A stretch of DNA of 64,000 nucleotides from Firmicutes bacterium UBA5201. GTDB taxonomy: Bacteria > Bacillota > Clostridia > Peptostreptococcales > Acidaminobacteraceae. The notes under the pieces are model-generated. The model saw only the letters and a list, made by a program, of their open reading frames with translations. It ran no database searches and was not told the DNA's origin. The stretch lies in NCBI GenBank assembly GCA_002412775.1, contig DHVT01000001.1:1-64000 (forward strand), read 5' to 3'. Position 1 is the first letter of the stretch; each line of letters opens with the position of its first letter. Shown here one piece after another: positions 1 to 8,356 of the stretch. Position numbers and translations under genes: made by a program.

Positions 1-1409
1 GGTTCGTCAAGCAGTAGAATGTCCGACTTTTGTGCTGAGATCTTTGCGATTTGGAGGATGTTTTTTTCTCCGCCGGATAATGAACCGATTTTTCGATCGA
101 GGACATCTTCATTGAAACCATATTTTGAGACATGGGACCTGATCTCACCAAATGTTTTGAAACCGACATCAAAAAACTCTTCAAGGACGGTGTTGCCCTC
201 ACCGAGCATTTCACCCTGAACTTGGGACAGATAGGCCACATCGGCATCTTTATTGATTTCAATGGTATCGCAATTGTTTTTAAAGATCGCTCTGAACAAA
301 GTCGTTTTCCCTGTGCCGTTGGAACCGATCAGTGCAACTTTTTCACCTGCTCCGATTTCGAAATTGACGTTTTCAAGGAGCAGTTCATCAAATGAGGCGG
401 TATAGCCATTAACTTTAAGTGCGAAGGTATCTTTAAGCCCATGAGCGGCGGTCAAACGGATATCCGGTTTCTTGATGTCGACAAAAGGTGCTTTTATTCT
501 ACGCGCTTCAAGTCGCTCCTGTATTTTCACCCTGGCATAGAGCGCCTTTCCCCTGGAAGCCTCAGCGTTGCTGGTTGCAATCAACCTCAGTTTATGGATC
601 ATTTGATCATTTCTTTCAATCTCCACATCATCTGCGATAGCCAGTTCCTGAAGTTCAATCTTCTTTTGGAGCAATGAGAGGTTGTATTCGACATACCCTC
701 CATCGAATTCCTGCAGCTCCGTGTTCTCAAGATGGATAATCTTGTTGAAACAATGGTTCAACAGATATCGGTTGTGTGTCACAATCAGCAAGATGCCTTT
801 GTGGGCATTGATGAGATTTTTAAGGGCGTTCAGATTTTCAAAGTCGAGAAATACATCAGGTTCATCCATGATCATCAGATCAGGTTGTTTCAACATTTCC
901 TTGATCACTTGGATGAGCTTGAACTCGCCGCCACTGAGTTCGGATACGGCCATGTCCCTGGTTTTGTTCAGCTCTGCGAGGTTCAACTTCTTATTGATGT
1001 TGCTTTCGCAGTCATCACCTCCGATGGCATCGAATGCATCCAGCGCATGTTGATATTTTTCCAGCAACATGTCAATTTCAGTGGAGGTTTCCATGGCTGT
1101 TCCAATGGATTCCAGTTCGCTTCTCAGTCTAAGATAGTCTTCACCGATATATTCGAATACGGTGGTTTTTTTTGTGCGGTCATGTTTTGGAAACTGACTT
1201 ACATAACCGATTCGGCAGTGTGTGTCCAGTTCGAGTTTTCCATCATACATATACTTCTCAGGGTCCATGATCATTTGGATCAATGTGCTTTTTCCACTAC
1301 CACTTGTGCCTATGAAAGCGCAGTGTTGATCCTCTTCAAGTGTGAATGAGATTTTATTGAATAAATCCTTTTGTGGAAAAGAGTAAGACAAGTTCTCAAT
1401 TTTTATCAT
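1..1409 (-). CDS. ABC-F family ATP-binding protein (partial, C-terminal end beyond window)
   Basis: Soluble ATPase with two ABC cassettes and no membrane segments, the plan of ABC-F proteins that act on the ribosome (translation factors or antibiotic target protection). About 469 residues are visible. Cassette 1 has Walker A (GTSGSGKS, about 34-41), signature LSGGE (about 158-162) and Walker B ending MDEPDVFLD, where most ABC-F proteins have DEPTNHLD. A charged linker covers roughly 240-335. Cassette 2 has GSNGTGKT (about 362-369) and LSGGE (about 444), and the window ends within its LLLDEP. I take the ATG at 1409 because AAAGGT lies 6 bases upstream; an in-frame ATG at 1424 is possible. It follows rsmH by 19 bases, so the two probably form an operon of ribosome-related genes. 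Whether it gives drug resistance cannot be told from the sequence. Confidence 0.85.
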   Translation of the reverse strand, partial: MIKIENLSYSFPQKDLFNKISFTLEEDQHCAFIGTSGSGKSTLIQMIMDPEKYMYDGKLELDTHCRIGYVSQFPKHDRTKKTTVFEYIGEDYLRLRSELESIGTAMETSTEIDMLLEKYQHALDAFDAIGGDDCESNINKKLNLAELNKTRDMAVSELSGGEFKLIQVIKEMLKQPDLMIMDEPDVFLDFENLNALKNLINAHKGILLIVTHNRYLLNHCFNKIIHLENTELQEFDGGYVEYNLSLLQKKIELQELAIADDVEIERNDQMIHKLRLIATSNAEASRGKALYARVKIQERLEARRIKAPFVDIKKPDIRLTAAHGLKDTFALKVNGYTASFDELLLENVNFEIGAGEKVALIGSNGTGKTTLFRAIFKNNCDTIEINKDADVAYLSQVQGEMLGEGNTVLEEFFDVGFKTFGEIRSHVSKYGFNEDVLDRKIGSLSGGEKNILQIAKISAQKSDILLLDE

Positions 1410-1428
1410 ATTATTACCTTTCATAGAA

Positions 1429-2478
1429 TTAAGCTTTTATAGCCCAACGAAGTTTGGCTGAACGAGCACGGCTATTGGTATGGCACTCCTCGGCTGATGG
1501 TCTGATTGGTTCTGGTGCGATTTCCTGGTATATGCCCTCACGCAGATATTTTTTGAAAGATTTCTTCACCAAGCGGTCTTCACCTGAGTGGAATGTCAAA
1601 ATAGCCACCCTGCCACCGCTTGCGAGTACACTGGGCAGTTTCTCCAAAAAATCATAAAGGACTTCAAATTCATTGTTCACATCAATTCTGATCGCCTGGA
1701 AGCAGCGTTGACAGGATTTTTTCACTTCCTCGTCCCTGGTGCTTTCCGGTATGAATTTCAATGCGTTTTTTATGATTTGCATCAGGTGTGTGGTCGTTGT
1801 GATCTCATGTCCTTTTTTGATTTCGGATATGATGGCACGGGCAATCACTTCTGCATGGGGTTCATCGGAATTTTCGAACAACATGCCATATAATTCATCT
1901 TTTGATATTGTTTTTAAGCGTTCAGCTGCGGATATTCCAGATTCAGGATTCAAACGCAAGTCAAGTGGGCCATCGCTCTTGAATGAAAAACCTCTGTCGG
2001 GATTGTCGATTTGCATGGAAGAGACCCCTAAATCTGCTAGGACGAAATCGAGTGGGCCCGACTCAAGTGAGACCTGATCGATACACGAAAAGTTGAGCTG
2101 TTTGAATGTCAGTATCTCAGGACCGTATCCTAATCGCTCCAGCCGTTCTTTTGTGCGTGGCAATTCAATGGGATCGACATCCATGACATACAGATGACCA
2201 GAAGATTTAAGACATTTCAACATCTCCAGAGTATGTCCACCATAACCCAAAGTTGCATCCAGTCCAGTTTCGCCTGGTCTGATTCTTAGAAGTTCCAGGA
2301 TTTCGGTAACGCAGATTGAACGATGCATCCCTGCGGGAGTATTGCCTTTTTGTATGATTTTTACGACGTCCTCTGAATACTTCTCAGGTTGGAGTTCTTT
2401 ATATTTTTCTTTGAATTTTTTTGGGTGTGTACCCTTATAACGTTCACGACGCTGGCGCTTTTCCCCTTGATCGTCCAT
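1429..2478 (-). CDS. rsmH: 16S rRNA (cytosine-N4)-methyltransferase RsmH, possibly a second paralogue
   Basis: RsmH methylates N4 of C1402 in 16S rRNA using S-adenosylmethionine. The 349 residues include the SAM motif DATLGYGGHT (about 94-103), ADLGVSS with RGFSF, the PLDLR segment and a C-terminal AILTFHSGEDR block, all typical of the family. It is longer than the usual 310 or so residues because of a basic N-terminal extension of about 40 residues (KRQRRERYKG). The usual HxPVLL start motif reads HRSICVTEILELL. The gene is not in a division/cell-wall cluster with mraZ and ftsL; it sits with an ABC-F gene. Several clostridia carry a second rsmH outside that cluster, so this may be the paralogue (inference). 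GGAGG precedes the ATG. Confidence 0.88.
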   Translation of the reverse strand: MDDQGEKRQRRERYKGTHPKKFKEKYKELQPEKYSEDVVKIIQKGNTPAGMHRSICVTEILELLRIRPGETGLDATLGYGGHTLEMLKCLKSSGHLYVMDVDPIELPRTKERLERLGYGPEILTFKQLNFSCIDQVSLESGPLDFVLADLGVSSMQIDNPDRGFSFKSDGPLDLRLNPESGISAAERLKTISKDELYGMLFENSDEPHAEVIARAIISEIKKGHEITTTTHLMQIIKNALKFIPESTRDEEVKKSCQRCFQAIRIDVNNEFEVLYDFLEKLPSVLASGGRVAILTFHSGEDRLVKKSFKKYLREGIYQEIAPEPIRPSAEECHTNSRARSAKLRWAIKA

Positions 2479-2637
2479 AGTGATCCTCCATGTTATTATT
2501 ATGATATCATATCACAGATTGCATTATATGAATGTTAAATTATCGGTTACTTTTTACTTTTGAGGGTAATTAACTAACGGGACCTATTGTAAACGTGTCA
2601 ACCTATTAATATGAATGTGTGTTAAGGAGGAAAAATC
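2479..2637. promoter_or_regulatory. Divergent promoter region rsmH / hcp
   Basis: These 159 bases separate the minus-strand rsmH from the plus-strand hcp and must hold both promoters. A perfect 12-base palindrome, TATGATATCATA, lies at 2500-2511 near the rsmH side. On the hcp side the ribosome site AAGGAGG is at 2624-2630. I could not settle on one clear -35/-10 pair for either gene. Confidence 0.35.
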
Positions 2638-4239
2638 GTGAGTATGTTTTGTTATCAGTGTCAAGAGGCAGCTAAGAATATTGGCTGTACTGTAAAAGGC
2701 ATCTGTGGGAAGGACGAGGAAGTAGCAAAACTTCAAGATGTGTTGATTCACACCTTGAAGGAGATTTCTGTTGCGGTTGTAAAAAACAAAGTGGATATCG
2801 GTGAGATTCCCGAGACCAATCACCAAATGATCAGAAGTCTATTTTCCACCATTACAAATGCCAATTTTGATGATTGGGCAATCGAACAGCAAATCAAGAA
2901 AATGATTGCGATTGGAAATGGGCTCGATAGTGGAATCACTCCATATGATTCAAAAGCGTCTATGCTTGAAAAGGCTGAATCTGTGGGCGTGCTTGCGACT
3001 GCTAATGAGGACATCCGTTCTTTGAGAGAATTGATCATTTATGGACTTAAAGGTATGGCGGCTTATACCGAACATGCTCTGAATATCGGAAAAGAAAATA
3101 TGGAAATTTACGAATTTGTCTATGAAGCGTTGGCGGCGACTCTGGACGATTCACTTTCTGTGGATGATTTGGTGAAAATGACTTTAAGAACAGGTGAAAA
3201 TGGAGTCAAGGCGATGGCATTGCTTGACGAGGCGAACACATCCAAATACGGTCATCCTGAAATCACCAAAGTCAATATTGGCGTAAGAGGCAATCCTGCC
3301 ATTTTGATTTCAGGACATGATTTGACTGATCTTGAGCAACTGCTTGATCAAACCAAAGGCACTGGCGTGGATGTGTACACCCATAGTGAGATGTTACCGG
3401 GTCATTATTATCCAGCGTTCAAAAAGTACGATCATTTTGTGGGCAACTATGGAGGCTCATGGTGGAGGCAAGTGGGAGAATTCGAATCGTTCAATGGACC
3501 GATACTGTTTACGACCAATTGTATTGTACCTCCTAAAAGTGAAGAAGTGCACAAGCGAATTTTCACAACTGGTTCATCGGGCTATCCAGGATGTCTCCAT
3601 ATTATGCCGGATTCAGAAGGTAAAAAAGATTTCTCTGCAATAATTGAAATGGCGAAAACACTGCCATCACCAGAAGAAATTGAAACTGGTAGCATTGTGG
3701 GGGGATTTGCGCACAATCAAGTCATGGCGCTTGCGGATCAAGTGGTCGGTGCCGTAAAATCCGGTGCCATCAAGAAATTTATCGTCATGGCAGGTTGCGA
3801 TGGCAGAATGAAATCCAGAGAGTATTACACTGAGTTTGCGGAAAAACTTCCGAAAGATACCGTGATCCTGACTGCAGGATGTGCCAAGTATCGTTACAAC
3901 AAACTGGATCTGGGTGACATCGGTGGGATTCCTAGAGTACTTGACGCCGGTCAATGCAATGATTCCTATTCACTTGCTGTCATAGCACTCAAACTCAAAG
4001 AGGTTTTTGAACTCGATGATGTCAATGAGCTTCCGATTGTCTACAATATTGCCTGGTACGAGCAAAAAGCTGTAATCGTACTATTGGCACTGCTGTATCT
4101 TGGAGTCAAGAATATTCACCTTGGTCCTACGCTTCCCGCATTTTTATCATCAAATGTGGCCAACGTGCTGGTGAACACATTTGGTATTGCAGGAATTGGA
4201 ACTGCTGAAGATGATATTGCATCACTTATTACAAATTAA
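2638..4239 (+). CDS. hcp: Hybrid cluster protein (hydroxylamine reductase / NO-detoxifying Hcp)
   Basis: Hcp is a cytoplasmic Fe-S enzyme of anaerobes that reduces hydroxylamine in vitro and nitric oxide in vivo. At 533 residues it is a full-length member. The N-terminal cysteines C5, C8, C17 and C23 give the C-x2-C-x8-C-x5-C spacing of the [4Fe-4S] (class I) type. Downstream blocks that carry hybrid-cluster ligands are visible: VYTHSEMLPGHYYP, a TTNC segment, TAGCAKYRYN, DAGQCND and the NIAWYEQKAV segment. The start is GTG at 2638, 7 bases after AAGGAGG; the in-frame ATG at 2644 is less well spaced. It stands alone between a divergent rsmH and a strong terminator. A formate/nitrite-family transporter lies 8 kb away, but no nitrite reductase is in view. 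Confidence 0.95.
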   Translation: MSMFCYQCQEAAKNIGCTVKGICGKDEEVAKLQDVLIHTLKEISVAVVKNKVDIGEIPETNHQMIRSLFSTITNANFDDWAIEQQIKKMIAIGNGLDSGITPYDSKASMLEKAESVGVLATANEDIRSLRELIIYGLKGMAAYTEHALNIGKENMEIYEFVYEALAATLDDSLSVDDLVKMTLRTGENGVKAMALLDEANTSKYGHPEITKVNIGVRGNPAILISGHDLTDLEQLLDQTKGTGVDVYTHSEMLPGHYYPAFKKYDHFVGNYGGSWWRQVGEFESFNGPILFTTNCIVPPKSEEVHKRIFTTGSSGYPGCLHIMPDSEGKKDFSAIIEMAKTLPSPEEIETGSIVGGFAHNQVMALADQVVGAVKSGAIKKFIVMAGCDGRMKSREYYTEFAEKLPKDTVILTAGCAKYRYNKLDLGDIGGIPRVLDAGQCNDSYSLAVIALKLKEVFELDDVNELPIVYNIAWYEQKAVIVLLALLYLGVKNIHLGPTLPAFLSSNVANVLVNTFGIAGIGTAEDDIASLITN

Positions 4240-4249
4240 TTTTATGATG

Positions 4250-4294
4250 CAGTGTGTGATGATTATAATGTGAGTCATCACACACTGTTTTTTT
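4250..4294 (+). terminator. Intrinsic terminator of hcp
   Basis: Perfect 13-bp stem, CAGTGTGTGATGA pairing with TCATCACACACTG across a 12-base loop, followed by a T run. Confidence 0.93.
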
Positions 4295-4345
4295 ACTTGG
4301 ATATAAAAAATTATATTTATGGATGATTCCCAATAAAATGCGTGA

Positions 4346-4370
4346 AGTAAACGCTTTGAAATGGTAAAAT
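4346..4370 (+). promoter_or_regulatory. Promoter of the aminotransferase gene, with a weak cre-like element
   Basis: An extended -10 (TGGTAAAAT, 4362-4370) stands 64 bases before the start codon. Just upstream, AGTAAACGCTTTGA (4346-4359) resembles a CcpA cre box but misses at least two consensus positions. The promoter is plausible; CcpA control is only a guess. Confidence 0.4.
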
Positions 4371-4434
4371 AGATAGGGAATTACAAAAGCAAAGTGCTTG
4401 AACTTAAAATAAATTAATTAAGAGGAGATGTATT

Positions 4435-5751
4435 ATGAGTAAACCAATTCTCTCAGCTCACTTCGAATCAAGAAAGCCATCGGATGTGCGTTTGGCTCAA
4501 ATGAAATTCGATGAACGTAAAGTTAAACCTGAAGCGGTGATCAATGTAGGTATAGGAAATGTTTCACTTCCTACCAATCCGGCTATGATGAAAAGATTGT
4601 TTGCGCTTAATGCACCGGACAGTCCTTTTGCGCAGGGTGTCATCAGATATTCTGGTACAGCCGGAACTTTGGAATGTCAAAACGCATTCAAGAATATACT
4701 TGATTGTGAAGGGTTTGACACCAGCAAATTGCACGTTCAGGTCACAGATGGTGGTTCAGCGGGTATGGAACTTCTTTTGATCGGAGTTTGCGGGCCAGCC
4801 GGATCGGATGAAAGACCACTTATGATGATAGACCCTGCTTATACGAATTACATTTCTTTCGCGGAAAGAGTAGGCCGTAAGACCGTGACTGTAAAACGTC
4901 ATTTGGGTGAGGACGGAAAGTTCACATTACCTGAACTGGATAAAATAGAAGAAACAATCAAAGCAAACAATCCAGGGGCGTTACTTGTAATCCCTTATGA
5001 TAATCCGACAGGCCAACTTTACAACCACGAAACGCTTGTTGAACTCGCCAAACTTTGTGTGAAATACAACATGTGGATGGTCAGTGATGAGGCATATCGT
5101 GAACTTTATTATGAGGATGGTATCGACCTCGTAAGCATTTGGGGTATAGTCGATGCTGAAGTTCCAGGAATCGAAGGAAGAAGAATCAGTATTGAGACTG
5201 CCTCAAAAGTTTGGAATGCCTGCGGACTAAGAATCGGTGCGGTGATCACTGACAGTGCTGAATTCAACAACCGCTCAATTGCTGAATATACAGCGAACCT
5301 TTGTGCAAATGTCATCGGACAATATATATTCGGAGCGCTTGCGCACGAAACAAAAGAAGATATTTTAGGATGGGCATCCCACATTCGTGAGTACTACAGA
5401 GAGCATATCGTTAAGGTATACAACGGTCTAAAGGAAAAAGAGCCAGGTCTGATCGTATCTTCACCGGATGCATCCATCTATTCTGTTATAGATGTAAGAA
5501 ATGTTGTCAAGCCAGGATTTGACGCCATAGATTTCGTTTTATATTGTGCCCAGGAAGGTCTTGTGAACGTAGACGGCGTTGAAACAACTCTTCTTGTGGC
5601 ACCTATGAAAGGCTTCTATGACATTAAGGCTGGAGAAGTCAATCCGGGAAGCACACAGTTCCGTATCTCTTTCGTGGAAACACCAGAGAATATGGCGAAA
5701 ATACCTGAATTGTTTGTTCAACTCTTGAGACAGTTTGAAGCACAAAGATAA
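4435..5751 (+). CDS. Pyridoxal-phosphate-dependent aminotransferase, fold type I
   Basis: Class I/II aminotransferase of 438 residues, expected to move an amino group between an amino acid and a 2-oxo acid in the cytoplasm. Family features are a GIGNVSLP segment near the N terminus, YDNPTGQ (the conserved NPTG), VSDEAYREL (the Asp that binds the PLP ring nitrogen), ETASKVWNACGLRIG with the Schiff-base lysine, and a C-terminal FRISF block with the carboxylate-binding arginine. The substrate cannot be read from these motifs. AGAGGAG precedes the ATG. It is a single-gene unit with its own promoter and terminator. Confidence 0.9.
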   Translation: MSKPILSAHFESRKPSDVRLAQMKFDERKVKPEAVINVGIGNVSLPTNPAMMKRLFALNAPDSPFAQGVIRYSGTAGTLECQNAFKNILDCEGFDTSKLHVQVTDGGSAGMELLLIGVCGPAGSDERPLMMIDPAYTNYISFAERVGRKTVTVKRHLGEDGKFTLPELDKIEETIKANNPGALLVIPYDNPTGQLYNHETLVELAKLCVKYNMWMVSDEAYRELYYEDGIDLVSIWGIVDAEVPGIEGRRISIETASKVWNACGLRIGAVITDSAEFNNRSIAEYTANLCANVIGQYIFGALAHETKEDILGWASHIREYYREHIVKVYNGLKEKEPGLIVSSPDASIYSVIDVRNVVKPGFDAIDFVLYCAQEGLVNVDGVETTLLVAPMKGFYDIKAGEVNPGSTQFRISFVETPENMAKIPELFVQLLRQFEAQR

Positions 5752-5768
5752 TCATGAATCCTAAAGTC

Positions 5769-5804
5769 AATCCCTCTTGCTTAAAGTGCAAGGGGGATTT
5801 TTTT
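5769..5804 (+). terminator. Intrinsic terminator of the aminotransferase gene
   Basis: 12-bp stem (AATCCCTCTTGC with GCAAGGGGGATT, one G-T pair), 7-base loop, followed by a T run. Confidence 0.93.
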
Positions 5805-5858
5805 GCTGTCAAAGTTGTCCTAATATTCTGAAAATTATGTACAAATCTTAAAAATTGG

Positions 5859-5892
5859 GTTCATATGCATGAACGAAATATTATGCTAAAAT
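5859..5892 (+). promoter_or_regulatory. Promoter and palindromic operator of the M28-permease ABC operon
   Basis: An extended -10, TGCTAAAAT (5884-5892), lies 32 bases before the ATG at 5925. Directly upstream is the inverted repeat GTTCATATGCATGAAC (5859-5874), two perfect 6-base arms around 4 bases, placed where a -35 region or operator would sit. This layout argues that translation starts at 5925 and not at the longer in-frame ATG at 5865. Confidence 0.55.
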
Positions 5893-5924
5893 TAAAAAAA
5901 ACACATGTATACAGGGTGGTTATA

Positions 5925-8354
5925 ATGTTATCTGGCAAACGAATCGGGAAATTGTTATTCATTATACTTATTGCATCGTTGGTGGGTGGTATTTTTTTGC
6001 GTTCATCTAATAATGCCTTTGATGCCACCAGTCTCAATATTGACAATATCATGAATCATATCGAAAAACTGTCTTCTAAGGAGTTCATGGGACGACAGGC
6101 GGGTTCGAACGGGGATCGGTTGGCACTTGAATACATAAAGGATTATTTTGCTCAGATAGGACTTGAGCCTGCGGGCATTGAGGATTATTTGCAACCATTT
6201 ACAGTTGTGATGCCGGATGTGGACTCATCTCCGAACTTTGAGATCGAGTCAGCGACAGGTGAGACTATAAAGCATTTCGAAATGTATGAGGACTACAGTG
6301 TCATGATGTCCCCAAACGGTGGAGGCATCAATTATTATGGCGAACTCGTCATACTTGGACCTGATTTTCTGAGAACTAAACCTGAGGAAATCAAAGATCG
6401 TATTGCCGTGATAGAGTTCAACAGACTGACGCCGAGGGTCGTTGCCCATATTATCGAATCAGGTGGCAAAGGTGTGCTTTGTAGTGCAGATTCGAACACA
6501 TTCAATCCTGCTAATATATTTGAGAAAACCAAATCACTTGATATTTCAGGCAAAGTGGATGAATCTATTCTAGTGGGATACATTTCAGTGGACACCTACC
6601 GATATCTGCATTCCATATCGGTAAAGAAAGACAATCGTGAATCGGATGAACCTATTGGAATAATATATCAGGCTAGAATCAAGGTGGAGGTTGACTATCC
6701 TGTAGTTCAAACTGCGAATATTTTAGGTAAAATTGAAGGTAAATCTTCAGATGGCAAAATAATCCTCATATCCTCTGACATTGATGGACTGGGAATCGGA
6801 ACTGGTGAAAAATACTTTCCGGGGGCGACCAATAACACCGCCGGAATTGCAATAATGCTGGAAATGGCAAGAACGATGTCCGAACAAGAGAATCAACCTT
6901 ATGAAACAATTGTTTTTGTGGGTTTTAATGGTCAGGAGCAGCAACTCTCCGGATCAGGTCATTATATCAATAACCCACTTTTTCCACTTGAACATACAAC
7001 GGTCATCCACATTGAGTCCATCGGTAAAGAGACATTGGAAGGGCTTGGTACCGCCTCGGATCCGATCAACGGAGCGATTATCAGAGACAGAATTGGCAAA
7101 TATGCAGACGACATGGGGTTGAAGACTGTAAAGCGTCCACCGGGTTATGGTGTAATCACTCAATTTTCAGATAAAAAGGTTCCAGGTGTTTTGCTGAATG
7201 ACAGCAGCAGGACACAGAACACTTACGATGATAATTATGAGAATATAGATAAAGATACGATCATCAATACAGCCAATGTTATGATCAACTACATAAAAAG
7301 AGATATTTACAAAGATACAAGAATTGATTACTTGAACTCAGTCGAGAGATTTCTTCTCATTTTGACTTTGCTCGGTGGATTGGTCAGTTATCTTATTGTC
7401 AGAGGGTATAATACTTTTCCTAATATGAGTATTGCAGGCAACAGTATTGAGAATATTTATTACTCAACCCCTGTACTGGTGGTCAGAAAGTTTTTTACCT
7501 CAGTACTGCCTTACTTTCTGGCGGTCTTCATGTTGGCGCTTCTTGCCAATATCGATCCGGGAACCGATATGAAAGTGATCAATGGAGAGATGACGACCAA
7601 TGTATCCTGGTATTTGACCCTTAAGCAAAGTGTGCTTTATTTGAGATCAATGATGGACCTTGGAGCATATCGATCGGATAGCGTCGGTAATATTTTTAGT
7701 GTGATCTACGACTCCAGCAAACTCAGTATTGCACTGGTGGCATCTTCACTGTTTTTTTCAACCCTATTCGGTGTTTTACGCGGAATGTACGAAGGTTACA
7801 GATCCAAAAGATCAAAACTGGGTTCCATTGGTACACTTATCTTTTTCTCAATTCCAGACGTTTTGATTGTTCTGGTTGTGTTGTTGGGATACATGTTCAT
7901 AGCAAGGCAGTTCCCGAATCTAAAGGATATAATGCCGCTTAAGTCATTTATATTGCCACTTTTCACGTTGTCAATCATTCCAACGATCTACATTTCCAGA
8001 ATTACATTGATCACAATCCAAGAGGAACTTGTCAAAGATTATATCAAAAACGAAAAAGCCAAAGGATTTTCCAGAATGAAAATCATATTCGTTGAACTGA
8101 TGCCTTCAATAGTCTTTAAGATCATTGATACCATGCCCGCTATAATGACAATGCTTTTGTCCAATATGATCATAGTCGAGTATTTGTTCAACTACCAAGG
8201 TATTTTATACTTCCTGATCTATCTGTACAATCGACAAGATGTGTACAGATTCGTTCCACTTGCAATTACACTTGGACTGATTTATATTCTGTTCACTAAA
8301 GGGTTTCAATTGCTCGCAAAAATCGTCAACCCGATGAAACGTAAGGGGGTATAG
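5925..8354 (+). CDS. OppB/DppB-type ABC permease with N-terminal M28-peptidase-like ectodomain
   Basis: Fusion protein of 809 residues. A signal-anchor helix (about 7-24) is followed by an outer domain of about 440 residues built like an M28 zinc peptidase, a helix near 475, and a permease core (about 516-800) with the EAA-type loop KAKGFSRMKI of OppB/DppB. In the M28-like domain the usual metal positions look changed: SSDIDG where active members have a His-Asp block, GATNN where GAxDN is usual, FNGQEQQ where GEE is usual, and no His near the TYDDNYENID segment. It probably binds and does not cleave its ligand (inference). An OppB normally has about 310-340 residues. It heads a four-gene operon, with the partner permease 2 bases downstream. 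I chose ATG 5925 for its AGGGTGG ribosome site and the promoter upstream. Confidence 0.85.
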   Translation: MLSGKRIGKLLFIILIASLVGGIFLRSSNNAFDATSLNIDNIMNHIEKLSSKEFMGRQAGSNGDRLALEYIKDYFAQIGLEPAGIEDYLQPFTVVMPDVDSSPNFEIESATGETIKHFEMYEDYSVMMSPNGGGINYYGELVILGPDFLRTKPEEIKDRIAVIEFNRLTPRVVAHIIESGGKGVLCSADSNTFNPANIFEKTKSLDISGKVDESILVGYISVDTYRYLHSISVKKDNRESDEPIGIIYQARIKVEVDYPVVQTANILGKIEGKSSDGKIILISSDIDGLGIGTGEKYFPGATNNTAGIAIMLEMARTMSEQENQPYETIVFVGFNGQEQQLSGSGHYINNPLFPLEHTTVIHIESIGKETLEGLGTASDPINGAIIRDRIGKYADDMGLKTVKRPPGYGVITQFSDKKVPGVLLNDSSRTQNTYDDNYENIDKDTIINTANVMINYIKRDIYKDTRIDYLNSVERFLLILTLLGGLVSYLIVRGYNTFPNMSIAGNSIENIYYSTPVLVVRKFFTSVLPYFLAVFMLALLANIDPGTDMKVINGEMTTNVSWYLTLKQSVLYLRSMMDLGAYRSDSVGNIFSVIYDSSKLSIALVASSLFFSTLFGVLRGMYEGYRSKRSKLGSIGTLIFFSIPDVLIVLVVLLGYMFIARQFPNLKDIMPLKSFILPLFTLSIIPTIYISRITLITIQEELVKDYIKNEKAKGFSRMKIIFVELMPSIVFKIIDTMPAIMTMLLSNMIIVEYLFNYQGILYFLIYLYNRQDVYRFVPLAITLGLIYILFTKGFQLLAKIVNPMKRKGV

Positions 8355-8356
8355 AC

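Noticed and set aside
4346..4359. CcpA cre box before the aminotransferase gene
   Set aside because: At least two consensus positions do not match; kept only as a weak note with the promoter.
5865..5924. N-terminal extension of the fused permease from ATG 5865
   Set aside because: The promoter -10 lies inside it and the ribosome site is poor, while ATG 5925 has AGGGTGG and a signal-anchor start.
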